The notes under the pieces: generated by a model | Seen by the model: the letters and a program-made list of their open reading frames with translations, nothing else | What the model was told of the DNA's origin: nothing | Database searches by the model: none | Made by a program: the position numbers and the translations under genes | Shown: piece after piece, positions 47,464-57,526 of the stretch | How positions within the stretch are numbered: position 1 is the first letter of the stretch | Layout: each line of letters begins with the position of its first letter | NCBI RefSeq assembly: GCF_024168825.1 | Contig: NZ_JALJWH010000001.1 | Coordinates: forward strand, 4,030,001 to 4,094,000 | Direction: 5' to 3' | Source of the DNA: Paenarthrobacter sp. A20 | Lineage (GTDB): Bacteria > Actinomycetota > Actinomycetes > Actinomycetales > Micrococcaceae | DNA: 64,000 nucleotides

Positions 47464-49131
47464 GTGGCAAGCATCAAAATGCGGCGCCTGACCGTACAGT
47501 TCGGAGCTGCCGTAGCGGTTTTGGGACTGGCAGCGTGCACCGGATCCCCCGGGCCGGCACCGTCTTCGTCAGCAAGCAGTTCCGCCCCCGCGGAGCCCGC
47601 GGCCATCTTCAACTTCGGCACGGCCTCCATGCCCTTGGGGTTGGACCCCGCCATGACGGCCGATTCCGAGTCCTACCGGATCACCCGCCAGGTCCTTGAA
47701 GGACTGGTCGGCGTCGATGGCGCGACAGGCGAGACCACCCCCCTCCTTGCCACGGAGTGGAAGGACAGCAACAACGGGCTCAGCTACGATTTCACGCTTC
47801 GCTCCGAAGTAACATTCCACGACGGCACGCCCTTGGACGCTGCCGCTGTCTGCGCCAACTTCAACCGCTGGTTCACCTTCCCTGCGGACCTCCGAAAGCA
47901 AGCACCCGGGATTTCTTTCCAAGGTGTTTTCAAGGCCTACTCCGACGAACCAGTGTTCTCCATCTTCAAAGATTGCAAGGTGGTCTCGGCCAACGATGTC
48001 CAAATCAACCTGACCCGGCCCTTCACCGGTTTCCTGCAGGCGTTGACCCTCCCCGCCTTCGCCATCTCCTCCCCGGCGGCCCTTGAAGCACAAAAGGCCA
48101 ACGTCCTGGACCAAGCCCGCAATGGCCAGGCCGTGTCCGCCTATGCCTCCCATCCCGTAGGAACGGGGCCCTATGAGTTCAGCGCCTGGGACGAGAACAA
48201 AGTGTCACTCTCCAGCTATAAGGGTTACTGGGGAAACAGGGGCCAGATAGCCACCATCAACTTCATCCCCTACGATCGCGCTGAAACGCGGCAGCAGGCC
48301 CTCCTGGACGGCAAGATCGACGCCTACGACCTCGTGACGTCGGGGACCTTCGACCAGTTGGTCAAAAAGGGTGTCCAGATCATCCAACGCGACCCCTTCT
48401 CCGTGATGTACCTCGGCATCAACCAGGCAGTGGCGCCCCTGGAAAAGCTGGAAGTCCGCCAGGCAATCGAAATGGCAGTCGACAAGGAAACGCTGATCCG
48501 TCGGTTCTTCATCGACAACACGGCGCAGGCATCACAGTTCGTGCCGCCCAAGCTCAGTGGCTTCAATAACAATGCCCCCTCGCTGGGCTACAACCCGGAG
48601 AAGGCCAAGGAGCTGCTGGAAAAGGCGGGCTACAAGGGCGAGGAAATCAAGTTCTACTACCCCTTGAACGCCACCCGCGCCTACATGCCCACTCCCGAGA
48701 AGATTTACGCCGAGATCAGCCGGCAATTGGTTGCAGTGGGCTTCAACATCAAGCCCGTGCCGGTGGACTGGGAGGACGGTTACCTGCAACGGGTTCAGTC
48801 GGCGGGCGACCGCGGCCTGCACCTTCTGGGCTGGAACGGCTCCTACGCCGACGCCGACAACTTCCTCGGGCCCCTGTTCGGTGAGACCCGGGCTGAGTTC
48901 GGATACTCGGACTCGGAAGTCTTCCACAAGATCGAGCGGGCACGTGCCATGCCCAACGGCGACGACCGAAACGCCCAGTACCAGGCAATCAACGCAGAGA
49001 TCGCGGCGTCGGTCCCTGCCGTCCCGATTGCCTTCCCCATCTCCGCGTTGGCGTTGTCCAACAAGGTGGAAAGCTACCCGGCTTCACCAGTCCTCAACGA
49101 AGTTTTCACAAACGTCCGCCTAAAGCCTTGA
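47464..49131 (+). CDS. ABC transporter substrate-binding lipoprotein (peptide/DppA family)
   Basis: This 555-residue solute-binding protein of family 5 (SBP_bac_5) has a signal peptide with lipobox LAAC near residue 25, the opening LDPAMTADSESYRITRQVLEGLVG, and the family segments HPVGTGPYEF, VRQAIEMAVDKE and a Trp-containing LLGWNGSYADADNFL loop typical of oligopeptide or dipeptide binders. I start at the GTG at 47464 behind GAGGGG; the frame is open to 47275 through the tRNA-Leu terminator. It is an orphan: no permease or ATPase genes are nearby, so it must work with subunits encoded elsewhere. Confidence 0.9.
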   Translation: MASIKMRRLTVQFGAAVAVLGLAACTGSPGPAPSSSASSSAPAEPAAIFNFGTASMPLGLDPAMTADSESYRITRQVLEGLVGVDGATGETTPLLATEWKDSNNGLSYDFTLRSEVTFHDGTPLDAAAVCANFNRWFTFPADLRKQAPGISFQGVFKAYSDEPVFSIFKDCKVVSANDVQINLTRPFTGFLQALTLPAFAISSPAALEAQKANVLDQARNGQAVSAYASHPVGTGPYEFSAWDENKVSLSSYKGYWGNRGQIATINFIPYDRAETRQQALLDGKIDAYDLVTSGTFDQLVKKGVQIIQRDPFSVMYLGINQAVAPLEKLEVRQAIEMAVDKETLIRRFFIDNTAQASQFVPPKLSGFNNNAPSLGYNPEKAKELLEKAGYKGEEIKFYYPLNATRAYMPTPEKIYAEISRQLVAVGFNIKPVPVDWEDGYLQRVQSAGDRGLHLLGWNGSYADADNFLGPLFGETRAEFGYSDSEVFHKIERARAMPNGDDRNAQYQAINAEIAASVPAVPIAFPISALALSNKVESYPASPVLNEVFTNVRLKP

Positions 49132-49210
49132 CGATTCCCCGCAATTTCAGTATTGAGTCTGCGCGGGGATATTCTGTGACAGCCAGTGCCGCCGCTAACG
49201 GAGATTGATC

Positions 49211-50716
49211 GTGACCTTCATTTCCAAGACTCAACATGCCGACGTCGTCCTTATTGGCGGCGGAATCATGAGTGCCACCCTCGGTGCGTTCATCAAGCAA
49301 CTTGAACCCACCTGGACCATCTCGCTGTTCGAACGACTCGACGAAGCGGGGCTTGAGAGCTCCGGGCCGTGGAACAATGCGGGCACCGGGCATGCCGCGC
49401 TGTGTGAGCTTAATTACTCCCCCGCAGCCAAAGATGGTTCCGTTGACCCTTCCAAGGCCCTCCACATCAACGAGCAGTTCCAGCTCTCACGCCAGTTCTG
49501 GTCCCACTTGGTGGACAGCAATGTCATCGGCTCGCCCAAGGGCTTCATCAACACCGTTCCGCACATGAGCTTCGTCATTGGCGATGACCACTCGAACTTC
49601 CTCAAGACCCGGTACGAGGCCCTCAAGCCCAACACGCTGTTCCGCAGCATGGAATACACCGAGGACCAGGACCAGATCGCCAAGTGGGCCCCGTTGATCG
49701 TCAAGGGACGGGACCGCAAACAGCGCGTTGCCGCCACCCGCGCAGCTGAAGGTACCGACGTCGACTTCGGCGCCCTGACACGGGAATTGACCACCTACTT
49801 GCAGGACGGCGGCGCAGAGGTCAACTACGGCCACGACGTCACCAACATCAGCCGCGCAGCAGGTGGCGGATGGGACTTGTCCATCAAGCACACCAAGTCC
49901 GGCGAACACGGCCGTATCCACGCGAAGTTCGTCTTTGTCGGAGCCGGCGGCGGCGCCCTGCACCTGCTTCAGGCCTCCGGCATTCCCGAAAGCAAGGGCT
50001 ACGGCGGTTTCCCCGTGTCCGGACAGTTCTTCCGCTGCACGGATGATGCCATCACATCCCAGCACAGCGCCAAGGTCTACGGCCAGGCGTCCGTGGGTGC
50101 TCCTCCCATGTCGGTCCCCCACCTGGACACCCGGTACGTGGATGGCAAGCGCTCCCTCCTCTTCGGCCCGTACGCCGGCTTCTCCACCAACTTCCTGAAA
50201 ACGTCCAGCTATCTTGACCTCCCCTTGTCCATCCGTCCGGGAAACATCATCCCGATGCTGGCAGTGGCCAAGGACAACATGGACCTCACGGCATACCTCA
50301 TCAAGGAGGTCGCCAAGCGTCACGAGGCCAAGGTGGAGGCCCTTCGGGAGTACTACCCCGAGGCCGCCGGCGCCAATTGGGAATTGATCACCGCAGGCCA
50401 GCGCGTGCAAATCATCAAGAAGCACCCCCAGAAGGGTGGCGTCCTGCAGTTCGGCACCGAGGTCATCGCTTCCCGCGATGGTTCCATCGGCGCACTGCTT
50501 GGGGCTTCCCCGGGAGCATCCACCGCCGTGCCCATCATGATCGAACTGCTGCAGAAGTCCTTCCCCAAGAACTTCAAGGGTTGGCAGTCCAAGCTCAAGG
50601 ACATGATGCCGGGCTACGGCGTCAAGCTCAACGAGAACGCGGACCTCGCCGCCGAACTGGAAGCAAGCACCGCCCGGTCCTTGCAACTGGAAGTGGCCAG
50701 CGCCGTCCAAAGCTAG
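49211..50716 (+). CDS. mqo: Malate:quinone oxidoreductase
   Basis: Mqo is a peripheral membrane flavoprotein that oxidises malate to oxaloacetate and passes electrons to menaquinone. The 501-residue protein has the FAD motif [44 protein letters not shown], and [11 protein letters not shown], with length normal for the family. I start at the GTG at 49211 eight bases after GGAG; a TTG two codons earlier is less well placed. No other TCA-cycle gene is nearby. Confidence 0.96.
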   Translation: MTFISKTQHADVVLIGGGIMSATLGAFIKQLEPTWTISLFERLDEAGLESSGPWNNAGTGHAALCELNYSPAAKDGSVDPSKALHINEQFQLSRQFWSHLVDSNVIGSPKGFINTVPHMSFVIGDDHSNFLKTRYEALKPNTLFRSMEYTEDQDQIAKWAPLIVKGRDRKQRVAATRAAEGTDVDFGALTRELTTYLQDGGAEVNYGHDVTNISRAAGGGWDLSIKHTKSGEHGRIHAKFVFVGAGGGALHLLQASGIPESKGYGGFPVSGQFFRCTDDAITSQHSAKVYGQASVGAPPMSVPHLDTRYVDGKRSLLFGPYAGFSTNFLKTSSYLDLPLSIRPGNIIPMLAVAKDNMDLTAYLIKEVAKRHEAKVEALREYYPEAAGANWELITAGQRVQIIKKHPQKGGVLQFGTEVIASRDGSIGALLGASPGASTAVPIMIELLQKSFPKNFKGWQSKLKDMMPGYGVKLNENADLAAELEASTARSLQLEVASAVQS

Positions 50717-50783
50717 GCCATACCCGGGGCTGCGGCCGGTTCCCGTCAGACGAATCGTTACGTAGACCCTGGGAGTCAATGCA

Positions 50784-53700
50784 ATGTTCCGCCTGGCCAA
50801 GCTTTCTCTGGGAAACCGGGCCCTGATCGCGCTGATCACCGTCTTTGCGGCGGTGTTCGGCGTGATCACCATGGGGTCCCTCAAGCAGGAACTTATTCCG
50901 TCCATCGAGTTCCCGCAGATCACTGTGGTCACTTCCATGCCTGGCGCTTCGCCTGAGGTCGTGGACAAGCAATTGAGCCAGCCACTGGAAACAGCACTGA
51001 ACAGTGTTGAAGGCCTGGAATCCACCACGTCAACGTCCCGCAGCGGCGTATCGCAGATCACCATGGTGTTCACGTACGGATCCAACCTGGACCGGGCCCG
51101 AAACCAGATCGACCGGGCCATCTCGAACGCCAAGCGGGTGCTGCCCGCCGACGTCGAACCCCAGTCCATTGCCGGGAACATCAGCGACTTCCCTATCGTC
51201 TACCTGGCGGTGTCCTCGGACAAACCGCTCAGCGAGCTCAACGCCGACCTCCTGCGGCTGAGCGTTCCCCGCCTCCAGAAGATCGACGGCGTCCGCGGCG
51301 CCGATGTGACAGGCGGGTCCAGCCAGCACATCCTGATCCAGCCCCGTCCAACGGACCTGGCAAGCAGTGGCGCTTCCATCCAGGCCATCAGCAACGCCTT
51401 GAAGAACAACGGCACTTTGGTTCCCGTGGGCACCATCGAGGACCAGGGCAAGACGTTGTCCCTCCAACTAGGCAGTCCGGTCGATTCCCTGGACATCATC
51501 AAAGGGCTTCCCCTGGCGGGGGCGAAGGGCGCTGCCACCATCGGGGCGGTGGCCGACGTCAGCATTGAGGACGACGCCGCCACCTCCATCACGCGCACCA
51601 ATGGCAAACCGACCCTGGCGCTGTCCGTCACCAAAAAGCCGGAGGGCGATACCGTCGCGATCTCGCACGCGGTGCGTGACGCGATCGGGCCGATGCAGGA
51701 CGAACTGGGCAACAACGCCACGTTCACACCTGTCTTCGACCAGGCCCCGTTCATCGAGAAATCAATCAAGGACCTCACGACGGAAGGGCTCCTCGGCCTG
51801 GGCTTCGCCGTGGCCGTCATCCTGGTATTCCTGATGTCCGTGCGGTCCACCCTGGTCACGGCCGTCTCCATTCCACTCTCACTGCTGATCACGTTCATCG
51901 GCATCTCCGCTACCGGATATTCGCTCAACATCCTCACTTTGGGGGCGCTGACCATTGCGATCGGGCGTGTGGTTGACGACTCCATCGTGGTGATTGAGAA
52001 CATCAAGAGGCACCTCAGTTACGGCGAACACAAGCTCACCGCCATCCTGACCTCCATCCGGGAAGTCGCCGGAGCCATCACGGCGTCCACCCTGACCACG
52101 GTGGCGGTCTTCCTGCCCATCGCGTTCGTGGGCGACCTCGCCGGGGAACTGTTCCGGCCCTTCGCCCTGACCGTGACCATCGCGCTTCTGTCGTCGCTGT
52201 TGGTGTCCCTCACGATCGTTCCCGTGCTGGCCTACTGGTTCCTCTCCTCCACGCCCAAGGGCGCTGAGGCTGCAGCGTCCGCCCAGGCAGCGGCAGAGAA
52301 GGCCCGTGAGGCCGAGCAGCGTAGCCGGCTCCAGCGCGGATACCTACCCATCCTGGCGAAAACCCAGAAACACCCGGTCATCACGTTGTCCGCCGCGGCT
52401 TTGGTCCTCGTGGCGACCATTGCCGTGTCTCCGCTCCTGGCCACAGACCTGCTGGGCCGCTCAGGTGAGAACAGCATGACCGTGCGCCAGGTCCTGCCAG
52501 CAGGCACAAGCCTGCAGGCAACCAGCGATGAAGCCGCAAAGATCGAGGACGCCCTCAAGGGCATTGAGGGCATCAAGGATGTGCAAGTCACCTCCGGAAA
52601 TGCGCAGACGGGCTTCGCAGCCCTGACATCCACCGGTTCATCCAACTCCACGTTCACGATTGTCACCGACGAGAAAGTGAACCAGACCAAACTCCAGGAC
52701 GAGGTCCGTTCCAAGCTTGAGGGGGCCGCGGGGAAGGTCACCGTAGGGTCCCAGCAAGGCGGATTCGGAACATCCTCCACCGTGGACATCACCATCCGGG
52801 CCGCGAACTCCGCCGATCTCCAAACTGCCAGCGATGCCCTGGTCAAAGCCATGGACGGAGTGCCAGGCAGTTCCGAGGTGGCCACCAACCTGGCCTCCAC
52901 GCAATCGGTGGTGCAGGTTCGGGTTGACCGGGCCAAGGCCGTGGCCGCCGGCCTGACGGAGGAGCAGGTGGGAGCCTTCCTTGCCTCCACTGTCAGCCCC
53001 ATCCCTGCCGGCACCGTCAGGATCGACACCAACGACTACCCTGTGCAGATCGGTGAGGGTACGCGCTTTACGAGCATTGCCTCGGTGCGGGCGCTGCAGC
53101 TGCCGACCGCACGCGGTTCGGTGGCGCTGGAGTCCATCGCCGCCGTCGAACAGGTGGACGCTCCCGTATCCATCACCAGCAGCAACGGGCAGCGGACCGC
53201 GCGGGTAACAGTGACGCCGTCGGGTTCCAACCTGGGCAGCGTTAGCACCGCGGTGCAGGAGCGCCTGGCCAACGTGGAACTGCCGGCAGGGGTTACTGCC
53301 ACCATCGGTGGGGCAACGACCCAACAGGCGGAGTCGTTCCGGCAGTTGGGGCTGGCACTGCTGGCCGCCATCGCGATCGTCTACGTCATTATGGTCGCGG
53401 CCTTCAAATCGCTGATACAGCCGCTGATCCTGCTGGTCTCGGTCCCCTTCGCCGCCACGGGCGCTGTTGGCTTGCTGCTGTTAACCGGAGTTCCGCTGGG
53501 CCTCCCCTCACTGATCGGCATGCTGATGCTTGTGGGCATCGTCGTGACCAACGCGATCGTCCTGATCGACCTCATCAACCAGTACCGCAGGCCGCACGAC
53601 GGCAGCCCGGGCATGAACGTGGCGGACGCCATTACCCACGGCGCCCGCCAACGTCTCCGCCCTATCCTGATGACGGCGCTGGCCACCGTGTTTGCGCTGA

Positions 53701-53999
53701 CCCCCATGGCACTTGGACTTACGGGCGGCGGTGGGTTCATCTCACAGCCTCTGGCCATCGTGGTGATCGGCGGGCTGGTGTCCTCTACGGCGTTGACGCT
53801 GGTCCTGGTCCCTGTCCTCTACAAGTTGGTGGAGGGCCGCAGGGAGAAGAAAGACCTGCAGAAAGCCTTGAAGGACAAGCCGGAGCCCACGTCGGGCAAC
53901 GGCTCTGCCGGGGATCCATCGGATGAGTTCCAGGACTGGACCACGGGCATGATCCCCCGGGTCAAGGGCCGCCGGGCGGCCCACAATCCCGGAGAATAG
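50784..53999 (+). CDS. RND-family exporter (HAE/AcrB-like)
   Basis: This 1,071-residue transporter has the full RND layout: one N-terminal helix, a large porter domain, helices 2-6 near residues 335-490, a linker, helix 7 near 530, a second porter domain and helices 8-12 near 860-1030. The proton-relay motif is in IGRVVDDSIVVIENI and the mirror motif in MLMLVGIVVTNAIVLIDLINQ. Most relatives are Gram-negative multidrug pumps; B. subtilis SwrC is a Gram-positive example. No membrane-fusion protein or regulator lies beside it. A 14-bp hairpin follows. Confidence 0.92.
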   Translation: MFRLAKLSLGNRALIALITVFAAVFGVITMGSLKQELIPSIEFPQITVVTSMPGASPEVVDKQLSQPLETALNSVEGLESTTSTSRSGVSQITMVFTYGSNLDRARNQIDRAISNAKRVLPADVEPQSIAGNISDFPIVYLAVSSDKPLSELNADLLRLSVPRLQKIDGVRGADVTGGSSQHILIQPRPTDLASSGASIQAISNALKNNGTLVPVGTIEDQGKTLSLQLGSPVDSLDIIKGLPLAGAKGAATIGAVADVSIEDDAATSITRTNGKPTLALSVTKKPEGDTVAISHAVRDAIGPMQDELGNNATFTPVFDQAPFIEKSIKDLTTEGLLGLGFAVAVILVFLMSVRSTLVTAVSIPLSLLITFIGISATGYSLNILTLGALTIAIGRVVDDSIVVIENIKRHLSYGEHKLTAILTSIREVAGAITASTLTTVAVFLPIAFVGDLAGELFRPFALTVTIALLSSLLVSLTIVPVLAYWFLSSTPKGAEAAASAQAAAEKAREAEQRSRLQRGYLPILAKTQKHPVITLSAAALVLVATIAVSPLLATDLLGRSGENSMTVRQVLPAGTSLQATSDEAAKIEDALKGIEGIKDVQVTSGNAQTGFAALTSTGSSNSTFTIVTDEKVNQTKLQDEVRSKLEGAAGKVTVGSQQGGFGTSSTVDITIRAANSADLQTASDALVKAMDGVPGSSEVATNLASTQSVVQVRVDRAKAVAAGLTEEQVGAFLASTVSPIPAGTVRIDTNDYPVQIGEGTRFTSIASVRALQLPTARGSVALESIAAVEQVDAPVSITSSNGQRTARVTVTPSGSNLGSVSTAVQERLANVELPAGVTATIGGATTQQAESFRQLGLALLAAIAIVYVIMVAAFKSLIQPLILLVSVPFAATGAVGLLLLTGVPLGLPSLIGMLMLVGIVVTNAIVLIDLINQYRRPHDGSPGMNVADAITHGARQRLRPILMTALATVFALTPMALGLTGGGGFISQPLAIVVIGGLVSSTALTLVLVPVLYKLVEGRREKKDLQKALKDKPEPTSGNGSAGDPSDEFQDWTTGMIPRVKGRRAAHNPGE

Positions 54000-54028
54000 C
54001 GGGCACCCAACAGATTGACCCCTTGACA

Positions 54029-54059
54029 GGCAGGGCCGGGAACAATTCCCGGCCCTGCC
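54029..54059 (+). terminator. 14-bp hairpin after the RND gene
   Basis: GGCAGGGCCGGGAA (54029-54042) pairs perfectly with TTCCCGGCCCTGCC (54046-54059) around CAA. No U-tract follows, so termination may be factor-dependent. Confidence 0.7.
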
Positions 54060-54078
54060 CTGTTACAGACATCGATAC

Positions 54079-54090
54079 ATGCAAATGCAT
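54079..54090 (+). promoter_or_regulatory. ATGCA-AA-TGCAT palindrome upstream of the LLM-marR pair
   Basis: A perfect inverted repeat lies about 60 bases before the LLM gene, next to TTTGGGTTACACT and TTTATAGAG promoter-like stretches. A MarR operator is plausible because the pair ends with a marR gene. Confidence 0.4.
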
Positions 54091-54149
54091 CTAGTTTGGG
54101 TTACACTGTTTATAGAGCCCGGGACCACGGGCAGGGAGAAAGGCACATC

Positions 54150-55274
54150 ATGCAGATCGGCGTATTCAGCGTCAGTGACATCACCACTGACCCCACCACG
54201 GGCCGCACCCCCACGGAAAACGAGCGCATCAAGGCGTCCGTTGAGATCGCCAGGAAGGTCGAAGAAATCGGCATGGATGTCTACGCCTTGGGCGAGCACC
54301 ACAACCGGCCGTTCTTCTCCTCCTCCCCCACCACGACGCTGGCGTACATCGCCGCGCAGACCGAACGCATCACCCTCTCCACCGCCACGACACTGATCAC
54401 CACCAACGACCCTGTCAAGATTGCCGAAGACTTCGCGATGCTGCAGCACCTGTCCGACGGCCGCGTGGACCTGGTCCTTGGCCGCGGCAACACCGCACCG
54501 GTCTACCCCTGGTTCGGCAAGAACATCCAGGACGGCGTGGAACTCGCCATCGAAAACTACAGCCTGCTCCGCAAGCTGTGGGACGAGGACACGGTCAACT
54601 GGTCCGGCAAGTTCCGCACGCCGCTGCAGAACTTCACGTCCACACCACGCCCGCTCGACGGCGTCGCTCCCTTCGTCTGGCACGGTTCCATCCGCACGCC
54701 GCAAATCGCCGAAGTGGCGGCATACTTCGGCGACGGCTTCTTTGCCAACAACATTTTCTGGCCCAAGGAGCACTACCAGCAGCTGATCGGCCTCTACCGT
54801 GAGCGCTACGAACACTACGGGCACGGCAAGGCAGACCAGGCAATCGTGGGCCTCGGCGGCCAGTTCTTCATGAGGAAGAACTCCCAGGATGCAGTGAAGG
54901 AATTCCGTCCGTATTTCGACAACGCTCCGGTCTACGGCCACGGACCGTCCCTGGAGGACTTCACCTCACAGACGCCCCTGACCGTGGGAAGCCCCCAGGA
55001 AGTCATCGAAAAAACCTTGACGTTCCGTGAGGCTTTTGGCGACTACCAGCGCCAACTGTTCCTGATCGACCACGCGGGTCTCCCCCTGAAGACCGTCCTT
55101 GAGCAGTTGGACCTCTTCGGCGAGGAAGTCCTTCCCGTCCTGCGCAAGGAGTACGCTGCCCTGAAACCGGCCCACGTACCCGATGCACCGACGCATGCAT
55201 CCCGCGTTGCCGAAGCACTGGAAGCCAAGGTCAGCGAGTCCGCAACCGCAGGCGCCACGGGGCAGGACGCCTGA
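54150..55274 (+). CDS. Luciferase-like flavin-dependent monooxygenase (LLM class)
   Basis: This 374-residue bacterial-luciferase-type TIM barrel has MQIGVFSVSDITTDPTTG, VYALGEHHNRPFFSSSPTT, ITLSTATTLITTNDPVKIAEDFAMLQHLSDGRVDLVLGRG (in parts) and the DGFFANNIFWP segment. Such enzymes use FMNH2 from a separate reductase to oxidise small molecules; the substrate is unknown. The start is the ATG at 54150 after AGGGAGAAAGG; the open frame upstream crosses the promoter. The stop shares a base with the marR start, so the two are co-translated. Confidence 0.87.
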   Translation: MQIGVFSVSDITTDPTTGRTPTENERIKASVEIARKVEEIGMDVYALGEHHNRPFFSSSPTTTLAYIAAQTERITLSTATTLITTNDPVKIAEDFAMLQHLSDGRVDLVLGRGNTAPVYPWFGKNIQDGVELAIENYSLLRKLWDEDTVNWSGKFRTPLQNFTSTPRPLDGVAPFVWHGSIRTPQIAEVAAYFGDGFFANNIFWPKEHYQQLIGLYRERYEHYGHGKADQAIVGLGGQFFMRKNSQDAVKEFRPYFDNAPVYGHGPSLEDFTSQTPLTVGSPQEVIEKTLTFREAFGDYQRQLFLIDHAGLPLKTVLEQLDLFGEEVLPVLRKEYAALKPAHVPDAPTHASRVAEALEAKVSESATAGATGQDA

Positions 55275-55735
55275 TGTCCAGCCCGTCGGCGTCCTCCGCC
55301 GTTCGCCTCGCCGCCGAGACCTGGGAGTCATTGTTCCGCTCCCAGGTGGCGGTGATGCGGAAGCTCCAGTCGGGACCGGCGTTCAAAACCCTCCCCGTCA
55401 AGGAATACGACGTCCTGTTCACGCTCTCCAAGTGCCCTTCCGGGCAGCTCCGGCTCAATGAAATCAACGACAAAGTGCTGCTGAGCCAGTCCAGCTTGAG
55501 CCGTTTGGTGGACCGGCTGGAGAAACGCGGATTGGTGGAGCGGACAACAGCCCCCGACGACGGCCGCGGAGTATTGCTGTCACTCACCGAAGCAGGCAGT
55601 GAGCTTCAAAAGACCATCGGCCGGGAGCATGTCCGCGACATCGCCCACTTGGTGGCACCGGCGCTCACCGCCGAGGAACAAAAGGAGCTCCTCCGCCTGA
55701 CGGAAAAACTCCGTGCTTCCGTGGCGGGACACTAA
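55274..55735 (+). CDS. MarR-family transcriptional regulator
   Basis: This 153-residue protein has a helix-turn-helix (RLNEINDKVLLSQSSLSRLVDRLEKRG, read as two helices) and a wing (TTAPDDGRGVLLSLTEAG). It overlaps the monooxygenase gene by one base (TGATG), so it is very likely the pair's own repressor, acting at the palindrome near 54080. The TAA stop overlaps the stop of the convergent transglutaminase gene by four bases. Confidence 0.9.
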   Translation: MSSPSASSAVRLAAETWESLFRSQVAVMRKLQSGPAFKTLPVKEYDVLFTLSKCPSGQLRLNEINDKVLLSQSSLSRLVDRLEKRGLVERTTAPDDGRGVLLSLTEAGSELQKTIGREHVRDIAHLVAPALTAEEQKELLRLTEKLRASVAGH

Positions 55736-56538
55736 CGCAGGCTGATGAGCTCCCGGGGGTCGTCCACCGGGAGCTCACCGTTGACCGAGGCGCCCACCTT
55801 GAGGGTCTTGAGCGACAGGCTGCCACCCACAGTGGACAGGAACGCCGTGTCCGAGGAGTCACGTCCTGCAGTGATCCTGAGCATGGACCTCCGCGGTGCC
55901 AAACCTGTGGGATCGATGATGTGCCAGGCACCGTCAATATATGCCTCGGCTACCGCATGGAAATCCATGGGACTCAAGCCCGGCGCGTAGACCGCCGCGA
56001 GTCGGGCGGGTATATCTTTCGCCCTCAACAGCGCAATGGCGAGGTGGGCAAAGTCGCGGCACACACCCTTACGGTGAAGCAGCGTTTCCACGGCCCCGTC
56101 CGTACCCCGCGAAGAACCGCTGACGTAGCGGAGCTCCCCATTGACCCAGTTGCGGACAGCGTGGAGCAGCTCGGCTCCCTGCAGGCCGCCGAACTCGGCG
56201 TATGCGGTGGGCAGGAGCCGATCAGACTCGGCATACCGGCTGGGACGTACGTACCGGATCAGTTCCATGGGAGAGGACTCATCAGGGACGCCAAAGCCAT
56301 GGACGGTGGCACGGTACTCCACCGACACTTCGCTCGGTTCACTGAACTCCATGTAGTGGAAACGGCCTCCGTGGTGGTCGCTGAGTTCGGCGAAAGGAAC
56401 GTCCATCCCGGCCGTGGTGATGGACAGGGTTTCCGTCACTGACCCGTAGCCAGGGTTCCCGGCCACGGCAATGGCCATGGCCACCTTTGTGTTGGCTGCG
56501 GTCTTGAAAACGAGCGTGGCAGCAACGTTGCGTTCCAT
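55732..56538 (-). CDS. Transglutaminase-like cysteine peptidase domain protein
   Basis: This 268-residue protein starts with an N-terminal beta domain of the bacterial transglutaminase type and then the transglut core with a full triad: Cys in KGVCRDFAHLAIALLR, His in PMDFHAVAEAYI and Asp in HIIDPTGLAP. Family members are proteases or transglutaminases, and function in bacteria is mostly unknown. There is no signal peptide, so it is probably cytoplasmic. Start at the ATG at 56538 behind GGAG; 70 bases separate it from the lipoprotein gene on the same strand. Confidence 0.87.
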   Translation of the reverse strand: MERNVAATLVFKTAANTKVAMAIAVAGNPGYGSVTETLSITTAGMDVPFAELSDHHGGRFHYMEFSEPSEVSVEYRATVHGFGVPDESSPMELIRYVRPSRYAESDRLLPTAYAEFGGLQGAELLHAVRNWVNGELRYVSGSSRGTDGAVETLLHRKGVCRDFAHLAIALLRAKDIPARLAAVYAPGLSPMDFHAVAEAYIDGAWHIIDPTGLAPRRSMLRITAGRDSSDTAFLSTVGGSLSLKTLKVGASVNGELPVDDPRELISLR

Positions 56539-56608
56539 TGATCTCCGGGGTGGGTTGCGGCGGGAAGCCCCCATCGCCGCCATATGTGTGAACCAGCCAA
56601 TCGCAGGA

Positions 56609-57472
56609 CTACAGATTGACCTTCAGAGACAGTAGCATCCGCTGGACATCGGCGAATTCAGAACCATGGACCGCGTACTTCGCTGCCAGGTCCAAAGTGT
56701 CGAAAGCCTTGGCCGGCGCCACCTTCTCGTCAGTGGCGTAGGAATGGATTGCCGGCACGTCACCGAAGGAATAGTCGCCCTTCCCTGAAGGCCCCTGCAC
56801 TCGGTTTCGGAGTTCGCAGGACTGCCCATCCGCCCCCGCCACCATGTTGGTGATGCCGTAGGAGCCGAAGAACTTGTAGCCCTGGATCACCCTGAAGACC
56901 ACCCTCGGATCAATGGTGTCCGGGCCGTCGGAGTGCGGGATGTCCAAGGGCACGCTGCTGATGACTACGTAAGGGCGCCCCTGTCCGGCAGGGCAGGCAA
57001 CGGGAGTGGATGGTGGGAGCCCGGTTTGCAGGGTGGCAATATATCTTCCTGTCGCATCCTTGACTTCCACCTTCACGGCTCCGGCCAAGGATCCGGCTTC
57101 GGGTGCTGCCGACTGGGCAATCCAGTCCCGGGGAAGATCGAAACTGACGGTTTTGGCAGCGTCCGTGTAGGTCTTCCATGACACCGCGGTTGCCGGCGCG
57201 CTGGGGCTGGCAGTGGCTTGAGCCGTGGACGTCCCATCCGAACCGGGCGTCACGGACGGTGAGCTGCCCGCGCTCCCAGGTTCCGGCGTCGTGCTCTCTG
57301 TTGGCTTTCCTGTTCCGGACTCCGAACTGTTCGGCTTTGACGTGGACGTGGACGTTACTTGTGGTCCCTTGTTTTCGGCGGAGCAGGCTGTCGTCGCCGC
57401 GAGCACTGTACCCGCCAACGCCAGGGCAGCAAGCTTCGCTGGAACGCACTTCCGGTTCATGATGCCCTTCAT
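56609..57472 (-). CDS. Hypothetical Ser/Thr-rich lipoprotein
   Basis: This 287-residue protein has a signal peptide and an ATTAC lipobox (Cys near residue 30), then a Ser/Thr/Pro/Gly linker of about 70 residues and a globular domain of about 180 residues with three Cys (two likely paired). The globular part (SWKTYTDAAKTVSFDLPRDW ...) looks like a PsbP/LpqN-type fold by its opening, but I cannot assign it with confidence. The ATG at 57472 is chosen because TAGGCT lies six bases before it. Divergent from the DUF1684 gene. Confidence 0.7.
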   Translation of the reverse strand: MKGIMNRKCVPAKLAALALAGTVLAATTACSAENKGPQVTSTSTSKPNSSESGTGKPTESTTPEPGSAGSSPSVTPGSDGTSTAQATASPSAPATAVSWKTYTDAAKTVSFDLPRDWIAQSAAPEAGSLAGAVKVEVKDATGRYIATLQTGLPPSTPVACPAGQGRPYVVISSVPLDIPHSDGPDTIDPRVVFRVIQGYKFFGSYGITNMVAGADGQSCELRNRVQGPSGKGDYSFGDVPAIHSYATDEKVAPAKAFDTLDLAAKYAVHGSEFADVQRMLLSLKVNL

Positions 57473-57478
57473 GACCAC

Positions 57479-57520
57479 AGCCTATCGGCGGCGGTGCCGC
57501 GACACGCACAGGACTAGGCT
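57479..57520. promoter_or_regulatory. Divergent leaderless promoters, both with TAGGCT
   Basis: On the minus strand TAGGCT (57479-57484) precedes the ATG at 57472 by six bases; on the plus strand TAGGCT (57515-57520) precedes the ATG at 57527 by six bases. Both genes lack a ribosome site. Confidence 0.5.
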
Positions 57521-57526
57521 GGGGGT

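Noticed and set aside
49487..51181. Minus-strand open frame of 564 codons across mqo and the RND start
   Set aside because: It crosses two well-supported genes and the gap between them, and has no domain signature.
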